A stretch of 64,000 nucleotides of DNA from Schistosoma haematobium (taxonomy: Eukaryota; Platyhelminthes; Trematoda; Strigeidida; Schistosomatidae): positions 79,040,364 to 79,104,363 of the forward strand of contig NC_067196.1 of the NCBI RefSeq assembly GCF_000699445.3, given 5' to 3'. A program made the position numbers and the translations under genes. The notes under the pieces are model-generated. The model was not told the origin of the DNA, did no database searches, and saw only the letters and a list, made by a program, of their open reading frames with translations. How positions within the stretch are numbered: the stretch's first letter is position 1; each line of letters opens with the position of its first letter. Shown in pieces: positions 50,101-63,100 of the stretch.

Positions 50101-53100
50101 TGGTAATTGGTAAAGACAAAATATGACTTTGGAAAGGACTATGCGATTTAGGTAAAGAACAGAACGAAGCAAGTGTAGGAAGAGCGCTGAAGGTATGTGA
50201 TACGGGAGTGGAGAAAACCAGTTGATGAGAAGCTATAGAACTTTTGCTTGACTCGTAACTCGTCGAAACTGGCTCGTCAAAAATATGATTGTTACCATTG
50301 GTTTCCGACGACAAGATTGAGGAACTTTCTGGAACCTCTTCCGTCGTAGACCGGGTATCATTGAAATGATTTTCAGATTCCAGATTTTGAGTAGAGACTG
50401 AATCGCAGTCTCCTGAGGTAGACTGTTCATTGCACTGTTTACTAAATAACAAAACATTTTGATTTGGCTCACACCAAGAATTAAAGTTAGACTTTAGGCT
50501 GCGGACAGTTTCACCAGTACATGACTTTAATGTAGCAAAAGTTTGTAGTTTTGTGTCGTGTAAAAAACGTTCAAAGGGTGCTTCACCCAGTGACTCGAAT
50601 GGCTTCAAAAAGTTAGGATTCACTCCAATAAAATTATTCTTATCAAAATCGAAACGCGAGTGATTTGTATGTCTTTCTGTTACTGTAGACAAATCAACTT
50701 GGGTTTTGGCATGAGGCTTTATTCCAGTGATGTGTCTTCCACGTTTTTTGCGTTTATGAGACTCTTGAGTATGAAGTTGTGTAGGTGTTGAAGATGAGAC
50801 AATATATTCGTCATGACTAGCTTTAACAACAGCTGTTTCATCTGGTTCAACTTTAAACTTACGGACAGATGGGATCGTGGAGTAAGAATCATCAGATGAA
50901 CAAGCATCAGAATGTAAACATGACTCTGGAAATAAGGACGCTCCAGTAGCTAGTACCAAAGGGGGTAGATGACATTCGAACTCCGGAGAAACGGGAGGAT
51001 TAGGAACATTTGATAACTCACCATTCGCCAAAGATAACCTAAATAAAATAAGACACGTTTCTGAACGTATAACCATGCAACATGAATGAACGTTTATTGG
51101 GTAACATTAATTTCGAATGCTAACACAATGCTGAAATGTCTTACACTTACAACTAATAAACGTTTCAAAGACAAGTAGACTGTGATTAGTATCTGCAGTC
51201 CTAAATAATTAAGTCTTACGGAAGAGGCGTGATGAAAAACCTTAGGTCCACAATCCCACTATGCAAATTAAGTTGAGTATTTTGAGGCATGAAATCCTAA
51301 CCATAAACGTTATACTAACCTATTATAACTAAGAATTGTGATTTTATTAAGATAGACAAACTTAATAGTACAGAGGCACGAAGTTTTAAAAACGTCTCAT
51401 TTTTACGTGCTGAAAGTTTTCGATGAAAAAGAAAGAAGTTCCTGAATGGCTTCATAAAACTCAAGTCCAAGAGTTAGGGAGCATTAATATCTTACCAGTG
51501 CATATGAGGGCCCCATAATTCCGAAGAAATGAATGGATTACGAACATACATTCGGTACTGATAAGGATTCAAATGTAATTCATCATATAGCTCTAAATTT
51601 TATGAAACAGATTTTAAGACAAAAGATTCAGTAATAAATCCTCGAAAATTATCTCAATTTTGGTAGTACCACTGGCTTCACGGAATTTATGATAAATGAA
51701 TTGTCTGATTTTGGGGTTTTATTAAGTGGGAGTGGTACATTTTTCTCTTCATTTTCAGGACCAAAACTGGCTTATAGATATTATTATTCCAGGTCGATGC
51801 CAAAACCGATCAGCCAATAAAGTATGTATCAATACAAACGAATGAGTTTTGACGAATAAGACATGGGATTAAATCCGCAAATATCTAATTCTCAGGTAGA
51901 GTTTTTTATCTCCATACACAAGACTTAAAAACGAGCAGGTAAATCTCTAACTTACATTATTCCCTATATAACATAAAAAACAAGTCTACATAACATTGTA
52001 TTTTAACGCTCCTTAACTTAAGGTTTGAAAATATCAATGTGAACATACTGTTTTGATCATCTACATCTTATGACTATTATTAACTATAGAAATTCCCGAT
52101 CGAAGCTGCTACCTTGACGCGGTGGTCGGGCTTGCCTATCGTGATGACCCAACCGAGCTATATTGGCTGGAACATATGTTCCTGCAGGTTCTACCATGCC
52201 AGGCAGGTCGATTGGTGAACGGTAAGACTAAAAGCAGCAACTCAAGGTCTGAGGGCGAAGTCGTACTGCTGACTGTAGAGGGGTGTGACAGCAGCAAGGT
52301 GTTTCCTTCAGACAACCAGCATCTGCAGCGATGCTGCCTTCCCACAACGAGGGGTGGGGTTAGAAAAGGTCGACCCTAAAAATGTCACACCTCACCTTAC
52401 CTCACGGATTTCCGTCTCCGGCGATAAGGCCCTTTGAAGAACGGAGCTAACACGTCAAAAACCTTCCACAAAAAGGCCGTGCGCGACCGGCCTCAAGCAG
52501 TTGTCCCTTGGGCTCTGCGGTCACGCTCCCAGGTCGTCAAGACCAACACTAATCCAATTTCCTTTTCAGGTTCCTCAAGAAATACCCTTCCACGGTGTGG
52601 GCAGCCGGGAAGTGATATCAGCCCTCATACCCGTGACAGCACAAGAGACCAAGATGGTCACATTCAAATCTTTCCTACACCTTCTAATACCTCTCTTATC
52701 TCCTCGACTAACCCTCCTCACGTCTCTTTATCACCTCGCACCGCTAGGGCAAACGATTCGAGTACGTGGAACGCCATTCCTGGTCTCCTGAAACCACGCT
52801 GTAAACTACACGTAGGAGCTTTTAACGTACGAACACTTTGCCAAATAGGACAGCAGGCTTCCTTAGCTAAAACTTTAGAATCTCGCGCCATCGATGTGTG
52901 CTGCGTCTCCGAAACGCGCATACAGGATCCAAGTAGCGTCATTCATTTGACCTCACCATGCCAAAATAAAGAACCAACACGATTCACAATTCGTGTATCT
53001 GGAAGCCCTGATTCTGCTTCCCGTGGCCTCGCCGGCGTAGGTATAGCACTGAGTCCTAGGGCAGAACTAGCTCTCTTAGAGTGGATCCCAGTAGACAGTC

Positions 53101-56100
53101 GTTTGTGCGCTGTCCGACTGAACGGAACAGTAAGAATCCGGAAAGATAGGGACACTCGTCGTTGCCTCTTCGTCGTCTCTGCCTATTCTCCCACTGACTG
53201 CAGCTCAGATGATGTAAAAGATGAGTTTTACAGAAAGCTTTCGGATCTTCTCCGAAAAGCCAAGCGCTCGGATGTAGTAATAGTGGCCGGTGACTTTAAT
53301 GCTCAAGTAGGTAAACTAAGCGATGGGGAAAGACACCTAGGTGGATCTTATGGTGTCGTGGCTCAAAGAACAGATAATGGCGACCGTCTGTTGCAGCTAT
53401 GCTCAGATAACCGCCTGTTCCTTGCAAATACTAACTTTAAACATAAGGAAAAACATCTTTTAACATGGAGACCCCTAATTCGTCCCAACGTTGGACCCAA
53501 ATAGATCACATCGCTATCAGCCACCGATGGAGGGGCCCGATAGAAGACTGTCGCTCATTCTGGAGCACATGCTTAGATTCAGATCATGCTCTAGTGCGAG
53601 CGCGTATTTGCTTGCGTCTTACTGGACGTAGGAAAGACGCTGCAAGGAAACCTCTTAGGGGCCTACTTAATGATAGTCAAGCTAAGAGTATATTTCAGGA
53701 ACAACTAGGAAAACAGTTAGGCAGCCAAGTATGTGATGCCCACCCCGAGGCAGCATGGAATGATATCCGAAAAGCTGTGGAAACAGCAGTGATATCTGCT
53801 AGTAAGGTAAACCAGAAGGTTAGGGAGCAACACTGGATCTCAGCAGCATCTATCTCACTGATAGATGCTCGGAAACTCATTCCACCTGGCTCTGAACATA
53901 ATGAAGAGCGGAGTCAGCTTAAGCGCAAGCTGACAAGAAGCCTACGCAATGATCGCGAACAGTGGTGGATAGCGAAAGCAAGAGAGATGGAAAATGCAGC
54001 GGCAATAGGTAATAGCAGACAATTGTTCAGACTCGTTAAGGAAACCGGAATTAGGAACCCGACCGTTAACGAAACAATCTCAGAGAATGATGGACATATT
54101 ATTCATTCTCAATCCAGGAGATTGGATCGATGGGCAGAACACTTTAGGGATCAGTTCAACTGGCCTTCAGCCACACTTCGGCTTCCCACGATCTCTAGTC
54201 AACCTGAATGGCAAGTTAATGTAGGTCCTCTGTCCCTTTACGAAGTTGAAAAAGCCATAGGAAATCTGAAACGAGGGAGAGCAGCAGGCCCTGACAGGCT
54301 TATTCCTGAGATTTTTAAGGATGGTGGTCCAGTATTAGCAATGAGATTAACCGAGGTCTTAGGTAGAATTTGGGAACTGGACGTAATCCCATCTGACTGG
54401 TCTCAATCACTGATTGTGCCAGTCTATAAGAAAGGACAAAAGTCCTCTTGTGACAATCACAGAGGAATCAGTTTGACTAATATAGTGTCTAAAATATTAG
54501 CTTCAATAATACTTCGACGCCTAATCAAAGCTCGTGAAGAGCAGATTAGAGAAAACCAGGCCGGTTTTCGACCTGGACGTGGTTGTATAGATCAGATATT
54601 CACACTACGTCAGGTTCTAGAACACAGACACACATTCAGACGCCCCACAACCGTAGTATTTCTCGACCTTAAGGCGGCATTCGACTCTGTTGATCGTGAG
54701 GTTCTATGGCAGTGTTTGTCACTGAAAGGAGTACCAAAGAAGTACATTAACCTTATAAAGGCTCTCTACTCGAACACAACTGGTAGAGTGAGAGCTTATG
54801 GCGAACTGTCATCAGAATTGATTACCTCAAGTGGTGTTCGTCAGGGCTGTCCACTCTCCCCATTCTTGTTCAACTTTGTGGTCGACGTACTTTTAGAGAT
54901 AACACTCTCCTCATCTAAATTTCCAGGGGTTGAACTTCTACCAGGAGATTCACTTGTTGACTTGGAATATGCAGATGACATAGTTTTATTTGGTGAAGAC
55001 GCTGGCAAAATGCAGAGTCTTCTGACCACTCTAAGCAACAGTGCAAGCATGTTCGGCATGCGATTCTCTCCCTCGAAATGCAAAATGTTGCTTCAGGATT
55101 GGGTTACATCGACACCCGAACTAGTGATAGGGAGTGAAGTAGTTGAGTGTGTCGACCGCTTCACTTATCTTGGAAGTCTCATCAGCCCTTGTGGTCTGGT
55201 GTGTGACGAAATCTCAGCACGGATACAGAAGGCTCGACTAGCTTTTGCCAACTTGCGTCATTTATGGCGTAGGCGAAATATCCGTCTATCAACCAAAGGA
55301 CGTGTTTACTGCGCAGCAGTTCGTTCCGTCCTACTTTATGGCAGTGAAACATGGCCGGTAAGAGTAGAGGATATCCGTAGGTTACTAGTATTTGATCATA
55401 GGTGTCTTCGAAACATTGCTCGTATATCATGGGACCATCGAGTAAGTAACGCAGTTGTTAGGAAACGGGTACTAGGTAAGGATGGCAAATCAATTGATGA
55501 AGTAGTGAAACTTGATCAGTTGAGATGGCTGGGTCATGTGTTACGTATGCCCAACGACCGACTGCCTCGACGTGCGATGTTCAGTGGTATAGGAGTAGGT
55601 TGGAAGAAAGCTAGAGGCGGCCAAACCAAAACATGGCACAAGTCCATGAAGTCACTGACAAGTGGACTGAGTCATGTTGGTAGGTGTAGACTACCTGGTT
55701 GGGGACCGCGAGATGATAGCAACCGATGGTTAGAGACCCTGATTGACATGGCTCAAAATCGTTTGCAATGGCGCAGGTGCATCCACTCTCTGTGTTCTCC
55801 CAAATTCTAATCTTCTGAATTCTTCATGTCCATTTTTTTCCTCTTTCCAAATTTATTTCACTGGATTATACTCTTTAAATTACATCTCCAAACCCTAATC
55901 TTCCCGATTACTGCTTATACTTTTATTACGTCTACCACTATGGGATTTGAATCGACAACTGTATCTCTGTGCTAATGTGGCGTGGCAACTCGAACTGATG
56001 TACGTACGTACGAAGTTCTACGTTGTTACTGACTGACTGACTGATAGAAATTCCATGGGTGGACTAACAACACCGTTTAAAAATGATATAATCTAAAATA

Positions 56101-59100
56101 AGTTGTACTTACCCAAAGGAGTGAGGACGTCTTGTAGCCAGTTCTAAAAGATCGTTAGTAGTCATATCCATGGTAAATTTATTTGGTTGGTTTTGAGAAT
56201 GATGGGACTCATTTATAGCCGGAGTGACACTCTGAGAAGAACTTATTTCATGGGCAGAGGGATCTGATTTACAACTGGTTTTAATTGGATTCCTTTTTAA
56301 GTAGGATAAATGTGGTTTCTTATTGCCTGCACGTTTTCGTCTCCCACGTTTGGAATGCACGTTATTTGAGTTTTTGAATCGCGTCTGCCCGAAATTGAGA
56401 CTTTTGTTAGAAGAGTGACCACTGCTAACTGATAGTAAAGTACTTGCAGGAATACCATCACTGTGAACTATTTTGGAATCACTGGAAAAACCCACATTTT
56501 TCCAATCCGAAAACTCAAAATTACACACATCACTATTTGAAGTCTCATATGTGTCTGTTGTTTTTTGTGCTGAGCTTTGAGATATACTTGAGGTTTGAGA
56601 TGAAACCATAACGCTTTCAGAACCGCTAGAAGTATTCTTCGTAGACTCAAAAGTTTGTTGACTACGACGCTGACAACTTTTTAACATTCGATCAAGTGAG
56701 GCTAATCCTTCTATGCTTGTTTTGATGGGCGAAATATCAGAATCACCTTCCAAGTCTGCAACTGCCTCCACTAGGGCAGATGATGAAGCAAGAACTCCAA
56801 GAATAGAAATATTGGATACCATATCTTCTGTATTTACTGATATATTCTGGTCAGAAGAAAAGATTGGTGATGGCTCCTTATTGTCGAAATAAATATCTGG
56901 TTTAAACAAACATATTGTCGAGGTGGCAATGTCACAAGATGAAAATGGGTTAGAAGCACACGATTTTGATACGTTTTCTGTCTCTTGAACTATGTCAAAC
57001 CGTGAAAACGAAGTTAAATTAGGCAAGCTTTGAGGGCGGAGTGGTAAGTTGGAACCAGATTCAGAACAAATATCCCCTACACCAAATGAAAACTTCGGAC
57101 TAACAGATTGAGGACGCCTTGTGAGATCACAGTAAACCGGATTTGTTGGTGAAGGGATTTTAGAGAAATCGTAGTGGCAACTATCAAATGTGTCTACCAT
57201 TGAGACAGAGCTCTGAGTATCAAGTTTATCTTGTAAAGGTAACGTTGAGCTATTTGGTGATACAGATTTTTCTCCCAATATAGATGGAATTAAGTCGACT
57301 AACTCAGTTTTTTTGTCAGGCGACAAAAATCCTGCATTTTTATTGATTGTGGTATTGGTATGTGTTTTAATGTTATCGTCAATGGCAGTTTGTTGAGACT
57401 CCGCAGTTACCAATGTAACTGGATCGCTACTACCTAAGGAGTCGATCAAATGGCTTTTAGTATTTTCGGCAATGTCGTGACTTAAACTACTTTCAATTGT
57501 GCATTCTTCGACCTCATTTACTGGAGATGATAGCATCGAAGGGATATATTCTTCCTGTTGAGCAGATTCTTTAACTAGAACTGGACTCCTTACAGATCTG
57601 TCGGTCTTATGTTGTGGGGATGCATTTCTAGGCTGAGCTGTTTGAATATCATTGGGTTCAACAATTCTAAGATCTGTGCAGTCAATATGTAACAGTTTTT
57701 TATCTTTTGTCGCATTTTCGTTGTGTTTCATTTTGTCCTCTATGTGAGAAACGAAATCAGTAACCGAAACAGGAATTGTATTCTCACTGTGCATTTCGGA
57801 CTGACTAATGGGTGAATTCGGTTGAGGTCCTAACAACATTAGGGCTTCATCGAACTGTTCTGCTGTTGTACATTCATTTACTGCATCAGAAAAATCTACA
57901 CCAATGAAATCGTCGTCAATATCAGATGTGAACCTACATGACCTATTAAGACGCCGCGAAGTGGCCTCAAAGAAATGATTGAAGCTTTTGCTTCCTCCCG
58001 GTGGTGATCCAAAGCGTGAAGACACCGAAATAGCGTTGGCATCACGAAGTAAGGATCTAACTTGTCTTGATACAGGCAATGTATTTGTTGCATCTCCAAC
58101 CATTTCGCAAGCAATATCACTAGGAAAATCATCGACTGAATGGAAACTTAAATCGTTTTCGGTTTCTTGTTTCGATTCATGCGGAGAGTGAAAATCATTA
58201 TCAAAAATATTAACTGAATTATTCTGTACATTTAAATCATCCACTGTAGGTGAAGGACCAACAAGGGAATGAAGAAAAGAATCCGAAACACCTCCACCAT
58301 CGGATAAATCTGGAGCTTCCTGACCTAAAACTGACTCTAAATCCGCAGCATCTTCAGCATTACAACCAAGAACTGCTGCCAAACTTGTGGGTTCATAACC
58401 ATCATCGAATTCATTAACTGAATCAGATGTTTCATTCGCGAACTGATCATTTACCTCCGTTTTGGGAAAATCATCAAACAAATCACTTGGTAAGAGATCG
58501 TCGGGCTTTGTTTCCTTTAAGCCATTAACTGAGTCGCCAACATTAATAGGATCAAGAAGTGGTGAAAGTTTACAACTAGTGGAATGAGCTGGTAGCAAAG
58601 AACTACTGAAGGTTACATGGATATCGCCATGGACATCATCTTTATTTTCCGGATGAGAAGAATCGCGTTCTGAGGAAAGTGTATTTTGGTGAGTTACTGA
58701 TGCGAGAGAAGAAGAAGGTAAAGGAACGGCAACAGCTGACTGTGCATCTCCAACTCCACTCGCAGCACCAACCATAGCAGCTGCAGCAAGTAAAGCATCA
58801 ATATCAGCATTTCCTGTACTTTCTTCGTTTGGACAAGACAACTGCGTACCATCATCGCGATTTTCGAAATCAGTTCTATATTCTGGTTCACTATCCAAAA
58901 GAATTACATCTTTATCTAAAACGTCGGAATCAGGGTTAACAGAAGACGGATTTAGAATATGAGTCTGGCAACCCAAATCCGTATTGAAGTTAAAAGCTGT
59001 TGCATTTTGTGAATAAACCTGGAGGAAATCTTCGAACATGCCATTATTCTCATCATCTGTTTGGTTTATTAGAACATCTGGATTCTGTTTTTCGTGAGTC

Positions 59101-61793
59101 TCAAAGTCATCCTCCATTTGTGTTAGATGCCAAGCAAGACTAATGAGGTCATCTTTAGCCAAACAACCATCGTCCTCTACAATTCCGTTGGTTTCGCATA
59201 TGCTTGTGCTAACTTCCAAACTGGGTAACGCAATCGATGAAACGGGTAGTGATGGGAAAATGGGAATGTTTCCACTATTACCATTGCTATGAAAATTACC
59301 CGCTGACGTAAGAAAAGCATTTTGACAAGCCATTTGACTCTGGACGATGGTGGATTCTGAAGATATATGTACATTAGACGATATGCAAGAACTATCCATC
59401 AAACTAGGTGCAAATGATTGTAAGAATGCCGTATGATCCGTAAATGTATTTGCACCAGCTATATCAGTAGGTATATTTGGGAAAATAGTTGGGACAATTT
59501 GGTTGGAAAGGAGATGTTGCGTCTGAAAAGGATACATGACCGGCCCGGATTGTGAAGAAGGCTGAATACCCATTGTCTGATTCGGCTGAGAGCACACAGT
59601 TGATATATTGATTGACGGTGAGTCACTAGAAGATAATGTAGGGGGATATGGGTTATTCATAGGAATGCATGATGAAGGGTAATATGTTAAAAGCCCGGTA
59701 GCAGGATCGAGAGAAGCCATTGTTGGTCCATTATTGGCAGCAAATATATTTGCAGAACTGACAGATGGAAGAGACCGAACAACCGCTAACGGACATGACG
59801 TTGACGGAGAAATGGAGACAGTACACGTAACAGGACTAAAGACAGAATTCGGAAATTGTGAGCAACTGTTAGATATAGGGAGAGGTGGTTGAAAAAGAAA
59901 GGGAGCCACGCCGTTTGGCATTGTAATAGGTGGTGCGTTATGCAATGGATTACCAAAAAGAAATGTTGGTGGAATGGGTCCAGGTGGTAAAACTGGTCCG
60001 GGATTCGTAGTCGGTGGTACCAAAATGGGTGGTGTGCTGTAAAACGATGATAATGAAGATTGACTACTTAATGGTAAGGAAACTGGGGTCTGCAAAGAGC
60101 AAACATTACTGGTATCAGTGCTGATCCCCATCCCTGAGTTAACAGAGTTTGTTATACATATGGGCGAAGCATGTGCACTAGTAACAAACGTGGTAGAAAC
60201 AGATTGTTGCCCAACAGCACAGCGACGTCTACCTCGACCCGACCGTACAAAAGAGGAACTAAAGTTAACTAAAGGTAGCGATACCTTTCTAGAAGCTGAA
60301 TGCAACAGTTTCGGAGGTGTTGGTACTCCAGTAATTGCTCCAATATTGGGAATGCTAGCATGATTACTTTGCGAGGAAGTGCTGTGTGATACAATTCCAT
60401 TCACACTTGAAATAGCAGTAACTAGACCATGACGCTTTGTCCCACTTTTTGATATTGTAGTAGAAGCAGATGTAGGTTTTACCCCCAAAGTAGCAACAGA
60501 ACTAACGTTTGATGGCTTGGGAGCGATAGCTCTCATACGTTTGGCTCCCCCGACAGCACTGACAGGATTGGAAAGCAGGGGACTAATATTAACTCCTGGA
60601 AGTTTAGTATTGATAACACTGGTTGTAGTTACTGTTGTAGTTAAAGGACCAACAGAAAGTGTAGAATAAGGGATCACTGTTGAAACGGGAACTCCAACCT
60701 GAGGAAGACTTGGATTAATAAACCCATTAGATGGCCCACATAAAGAGATAGGTGTGGATGTTTGGTTTGTCATAGTATAAGAGGAAGCGGGTACTGTAGA
60801 CATAGAAGACACTGAATGTGACGGTAAAGGTGTAGGTGTGATCGATAAGATTATTGGACCACCATTGACAGTCCCTCCACTGGCTAACGCGCTGGATATA
60901 CCATCCCAAATTAACTGCGTCGGAACGTTGATTGTGTAATGTTCTCCCATTTTAACACCTGGTAATGGTAAGACTTGAAGAAGAACCGGTGGTAACCCTG
61001 GAAAATTAATTTGTGCAGCTGGAAAGTCACCATTTGGACTAATTGGCATCAAATTCAAAGGAAAACATGGTGGTAAAGGTGGGTTGCTTATAGGACGAAT
61101 CCCACATTCTCCATTGAAACTTGAAACATTTTCTGAATGCATATGGTTGGAATTTAACATATTAGACTGTAAAGCTAACGTGACTGGTGTGGACCCAGAT
61201 ATGGAAGACGACAAATTTTGTGTTGGATCAATAACTTCAACTGTTTGGTTAGCGATCGTCGAAAAACTTGGATTTGGACAAATCGTAGATGATTCAACTG
61301 GCAGCACGGAGTCATACGAAAAAGTAGGATTAGTTATGGTAGAACACAAAAACTCATTTTTACATGTCATAGGAACGGTTATGTTTGGATTTCCCAATCC
61401 ATTTATAGCTAAGGAACTACTAGTAATTGGAGGGACCGAACGAATTCCAGAAGTTGAATTGTTTGAGGAATTGATTGAATGAATTAACAATGACGCAGAT
61501 GATGGTAGAATTATTGGGTTGTGACTAGACGAAGGTACGTTTAAGTTCAAGCTATTGACAGGAGTTTGCAAAGACGTCAGCGACAAGGAGGAAGGCGGGT
61601 TAGGTGAAACTGATGAAGTAATAGATAAAGCAGAAGAACATAGAACATTTGAAGACAAACTAGACACGATTGGAACAGCGACAGGTGAGATACCTGAATG
61701 ACAAACGGGTGCTTCAAATGAAGACCCGCAGCTAGGATTGGGAACAGCTGCGCACGAAGTGGGTGTGCATATGACAATAGGATTTTCATTCAT
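46113..61793 (-). CDS. Very large Ser/Asn/Pro-rich, probably nuclear protein, three exons
   Basis: Joining 61793-56113, 51038-48278 and 47174-46113 on the minus strand gives one frame of about 3,167 residues with GT-AG introns and matching phases (2, then 0). I do not recognise the family. The N-terminal 900 residues are low-complexity Ser/Thr/Pro/Asn with hydrophobic proline patches (PPVLLQVLPLPGVK); the middle is acidic and Ser-rich; basic clusters occur throughout (SGRGRRRC, KRGRRKRAGNKK, CRRKRSAGKRQRRPC, KSKKKKRKKL, SRKRKKNEK), typical of nuclear localisation or DNA-contact patches. RLRLNLKLAALK and HPLRLVIRLGKP are similar in style and might be a repeated short motif. No enzyme domain was seen. 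The gene could extend upstream through an untranslated or short coding exon. Confidence 0.82.
47629..47874 (+). mobile_element. CR1-like LINE, 3' end only, subfamily II
   Basis: 3' UTR fragment with the ACGTTGTAGCTGACTGA end, in the second intron of the large gene and antisense to it. GAATCATA occurs just before (47621-47628) and just after (47875-47882) and fits a target-site duplication of 8-10 bp. Confidence 0.82.
48278..51038 (-). CDS. Large gene, middle exon
   Basis: 2,761 nt. The acceptor after TTATTTAG gives G TTA TCT TTG, completing the Gly codon of exon 1, and the donor after AACTACGCTCAATTG is GTAAGT. Ser-rich throughout with four or more basic clusters; no domain recognised. Confidence 0.88.
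52434..53504 (+). CDS. LINE endonuclease region (APE type), frame 1
   Basis: Encodes an N-terminal stretch of unknown function, then an apurinic-type endonuclease: GAFNVRTL (residue about 127), CVSETRI with the catalytic Glu, VVSAYSPTD, and VVIVAGDFNAQVG. At about 53470-53475 the frame breaks in a run of four C after ACATGGAGA; the remaining endonuclease motifs are in the next frame. The upstream boundary of the protein is uncertain. Confidence 0.85.
   Translation: MKNGANTSKTFHKKAVRDRPQAVVPWALRSRSQVVKTNTNPISFSGSSRNTLPRCGQPGSDISPHTRDSTRDQDGHIQIFPTPSNTSLISSTNPPHVSLSPRTARANDSSTWNAIPGLLKPRCKLHVGAFNVRTLCQIGQQASLAKTLESRAIDVCCVSETRIQDPSSVIHLTSPCQNKEPTRFTIRVSGSPDSASRGLAGVGIALSPRAELALLEWIPVDSRLCAVRLNGTVRIRKDRDTRRCLFVVSAYSPTDCSSDDVKDEFYRKLSDLLRKAKRSDVVIVAGDFNAQVGKLSDGERHLGGSYGVVAQRTDNGDRLLQLCSDNRLFLANTNFKHKEKHLLTWRPLIRPNVGPK
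53475..55810 (+). CDS. LINE endonuclease end and reverse transcriptase, frame 2
   Basis: Continues the endonuclease (QIDHIAIS, then SDHALV), and then the RT: RAAGPDRLIPEIF, VPVYKKGQKSSCDNHRGISL, ENQAGFRPGRGC, FLDLKAAFDSVD (motif A), SGVRQGCPLSPFLFN (B), LEYADDIVLF (C, the catalytic YADD), FTYLGSLI (E), then a C-terminal region with LRWLGHVLRM. All catalytic blocks are intact. The Met at 53465 is not a true start because the endonuclease runs into it. Confidence 0.9.
56113..61793 (-). CDS. Large gene, first coding exon
   Basis: 5,681 nt. The start is the first Met after a convincing acceptor (TCTTGTTTTAG at 61805), giving MNENPIVICTPTS; reading further upstream is intron-like and hydrophobic. 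The donor is CCTTTGG then GTAAGT at 56112, ending in phase 2. Low-complexity Ser/Pro/Asn sequence with the basic clusters SGRGRRRC and KRGRRKRAG. Confidence 0.85.
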
Positions 61794-61804
61794 TGCTTTA
61801 TGAA

Positions 61805-62249
61805 CTAAAACAAGAGAATAAAAATAGATGCGAATATAGTTGGTTATTTTCCCTTTAAAAACACTAATATTTAGGATTTGATTTATTATAATCATAAAAA
61901 CATCTCGAAAAAAACAATTCACCAACATCTCGAAAAAAATAGTATCTTAGACAAATTCTCCACTCATAAATGGAAACCACGATCAAAAACAACATGAATC
62001 CCGTCCCAATACGCTAGCTGCCATACCGATCCAGGTAAAAATGAAAACATTTATGGGTTGAATGTATTTATAAATTCATTCGAAGATTATAAAACCTGGA
62101 AAAATGTAGGTTAAAACTGGAGCGCGTCACACAGAATACAGGGATTAATTGCAAAGAAAAAGCGAGTTTACTTGAAGAGAAAAAACATGAATTAAACAAA
62201 AACTTACATATTCACATACTGTGATATTTTTAAAAATTTTAATATCTTT
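61805..62249. other. Upstream of the large gene
   Basis: Probably intron or 5' flank. No feature recognised beyond the polypyrimidine acceptor of exon 1. Confidence 0.5.
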
Positions 62250-63100
62250 TCTCGTTCATTGATATATTTTATATTCATCATGACGGGACAGATTAGGACT
62301 TTCGCCTCCTTTATTTCTGCTAATGCCATTTTGGTCCGACAATATCGAAGTCTGGTTTTGCTACTCAGAAGCTGACCTCCACGAGAATGGTGTGACAGAC
62401 CCATGTGCACAATCCCTCTCAGTGGTGAAAGCACTACTGCGCTGTACGTCACACCTAGTATCTTTACTAGTGATGTTTCGGAACCTTACGGAACTCTAAA
62501 CCAGGCTATTCTCAAGTGTAGGGACCTAACCGATCGACAACGGTTAGACTAACTCCTCAGCAACATTTGAGTACAACGTGGCTCAGAAACATAAATGTTG
62601 CCACGTATGCAAGAGGTCACTGGCCAACAAACCCTTGATGAGGGCCTGTTTGGATAGCTGTTCTTGTCAAGGCTTCCTCAACAGGTGCAAGCAGTGCTTG
62701 TTTCATTTTAAAACAACCCTGTAGACGAGCCGGCTGCATCTGCCGATTGAATTCTGGAGATCACCAGAACTCCCAACGTCGATGTCTATTCAGTTAGAGA
62801 AAAGCCTCAAACGACATGAAATTACGTCACAGACCTCTGTCTTACTCTAACACGACAGTAGACGCCCCTAACCCCTTGAACGAGTTCCTCACGAAGACGA
62901 CCGGTCTCTAGATCACGAGAGACGGATAGCCCTGATTGGTGTTGATGCCATAATCAATACGGAAAACCTCAAAATTTCAGGAAACCTTACAATTTTCCGA
63001 GCTCTAAACTGACCGACACGAAAAACACTTCGGGAAACCTCCCAGCCGGCACGCGTTAACGGCAACCGTAGCCGGCGAGCATAGCCATCCGTTATATGTC
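62250..63100 (+). pseudogene. Decayed Ty3/gypsy gag (right copy)
   Basis: Nucleotide match to the left element from the leader (CTCGTTCATT) through the gag start (ATGACGGGACAG) to the zinc-finger region and the GGGAAAC frameshift site at 63032-63038. Deletions near the start and stops inside make it non-functional. The match begins abruptly; no 5' LTR is visible upstream. Confidence 0.85.

Larger units (their letters stand above)
52097..56043 (+). mobile_element. CR1-like LINE, apparently full length
   Basis: Bounded by a perfect 11-bp duplication ATAGAAATTCC (52086-52096 and 56044-56054). Structure: about 340 bp of GC-richer 5' leader, a coding region for endonuclease and RT with one frameshift, a 3' UTR, and a CTGACTGACTGACTGA tail without poly(A). 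The short repeat tail instead of poly(A) and the motif set fit the CR1/Jockey side of LINEs, as in schistosome SR1/Perere families; the exact name is not determined. Inserted antisense in the large gene. Confidence 0.88.
51039..56112 (-). other. Large gene, first coding intron, with LINE insertion
   Basis: 5,074 nt, of which 3,947 is the CR1-like LINE and 11 its duplicated target. Without the insertion it would be about 1.1 kb. The remainder (51040-52085) is AT-rich without recognisable features. Confidence 0.85.

Noticed and set aside
61084..61482. Plus-strand open frame of 132 codons
   Set aside because: Shadow of the Ser/Asn-rich first exon on the minus strand.
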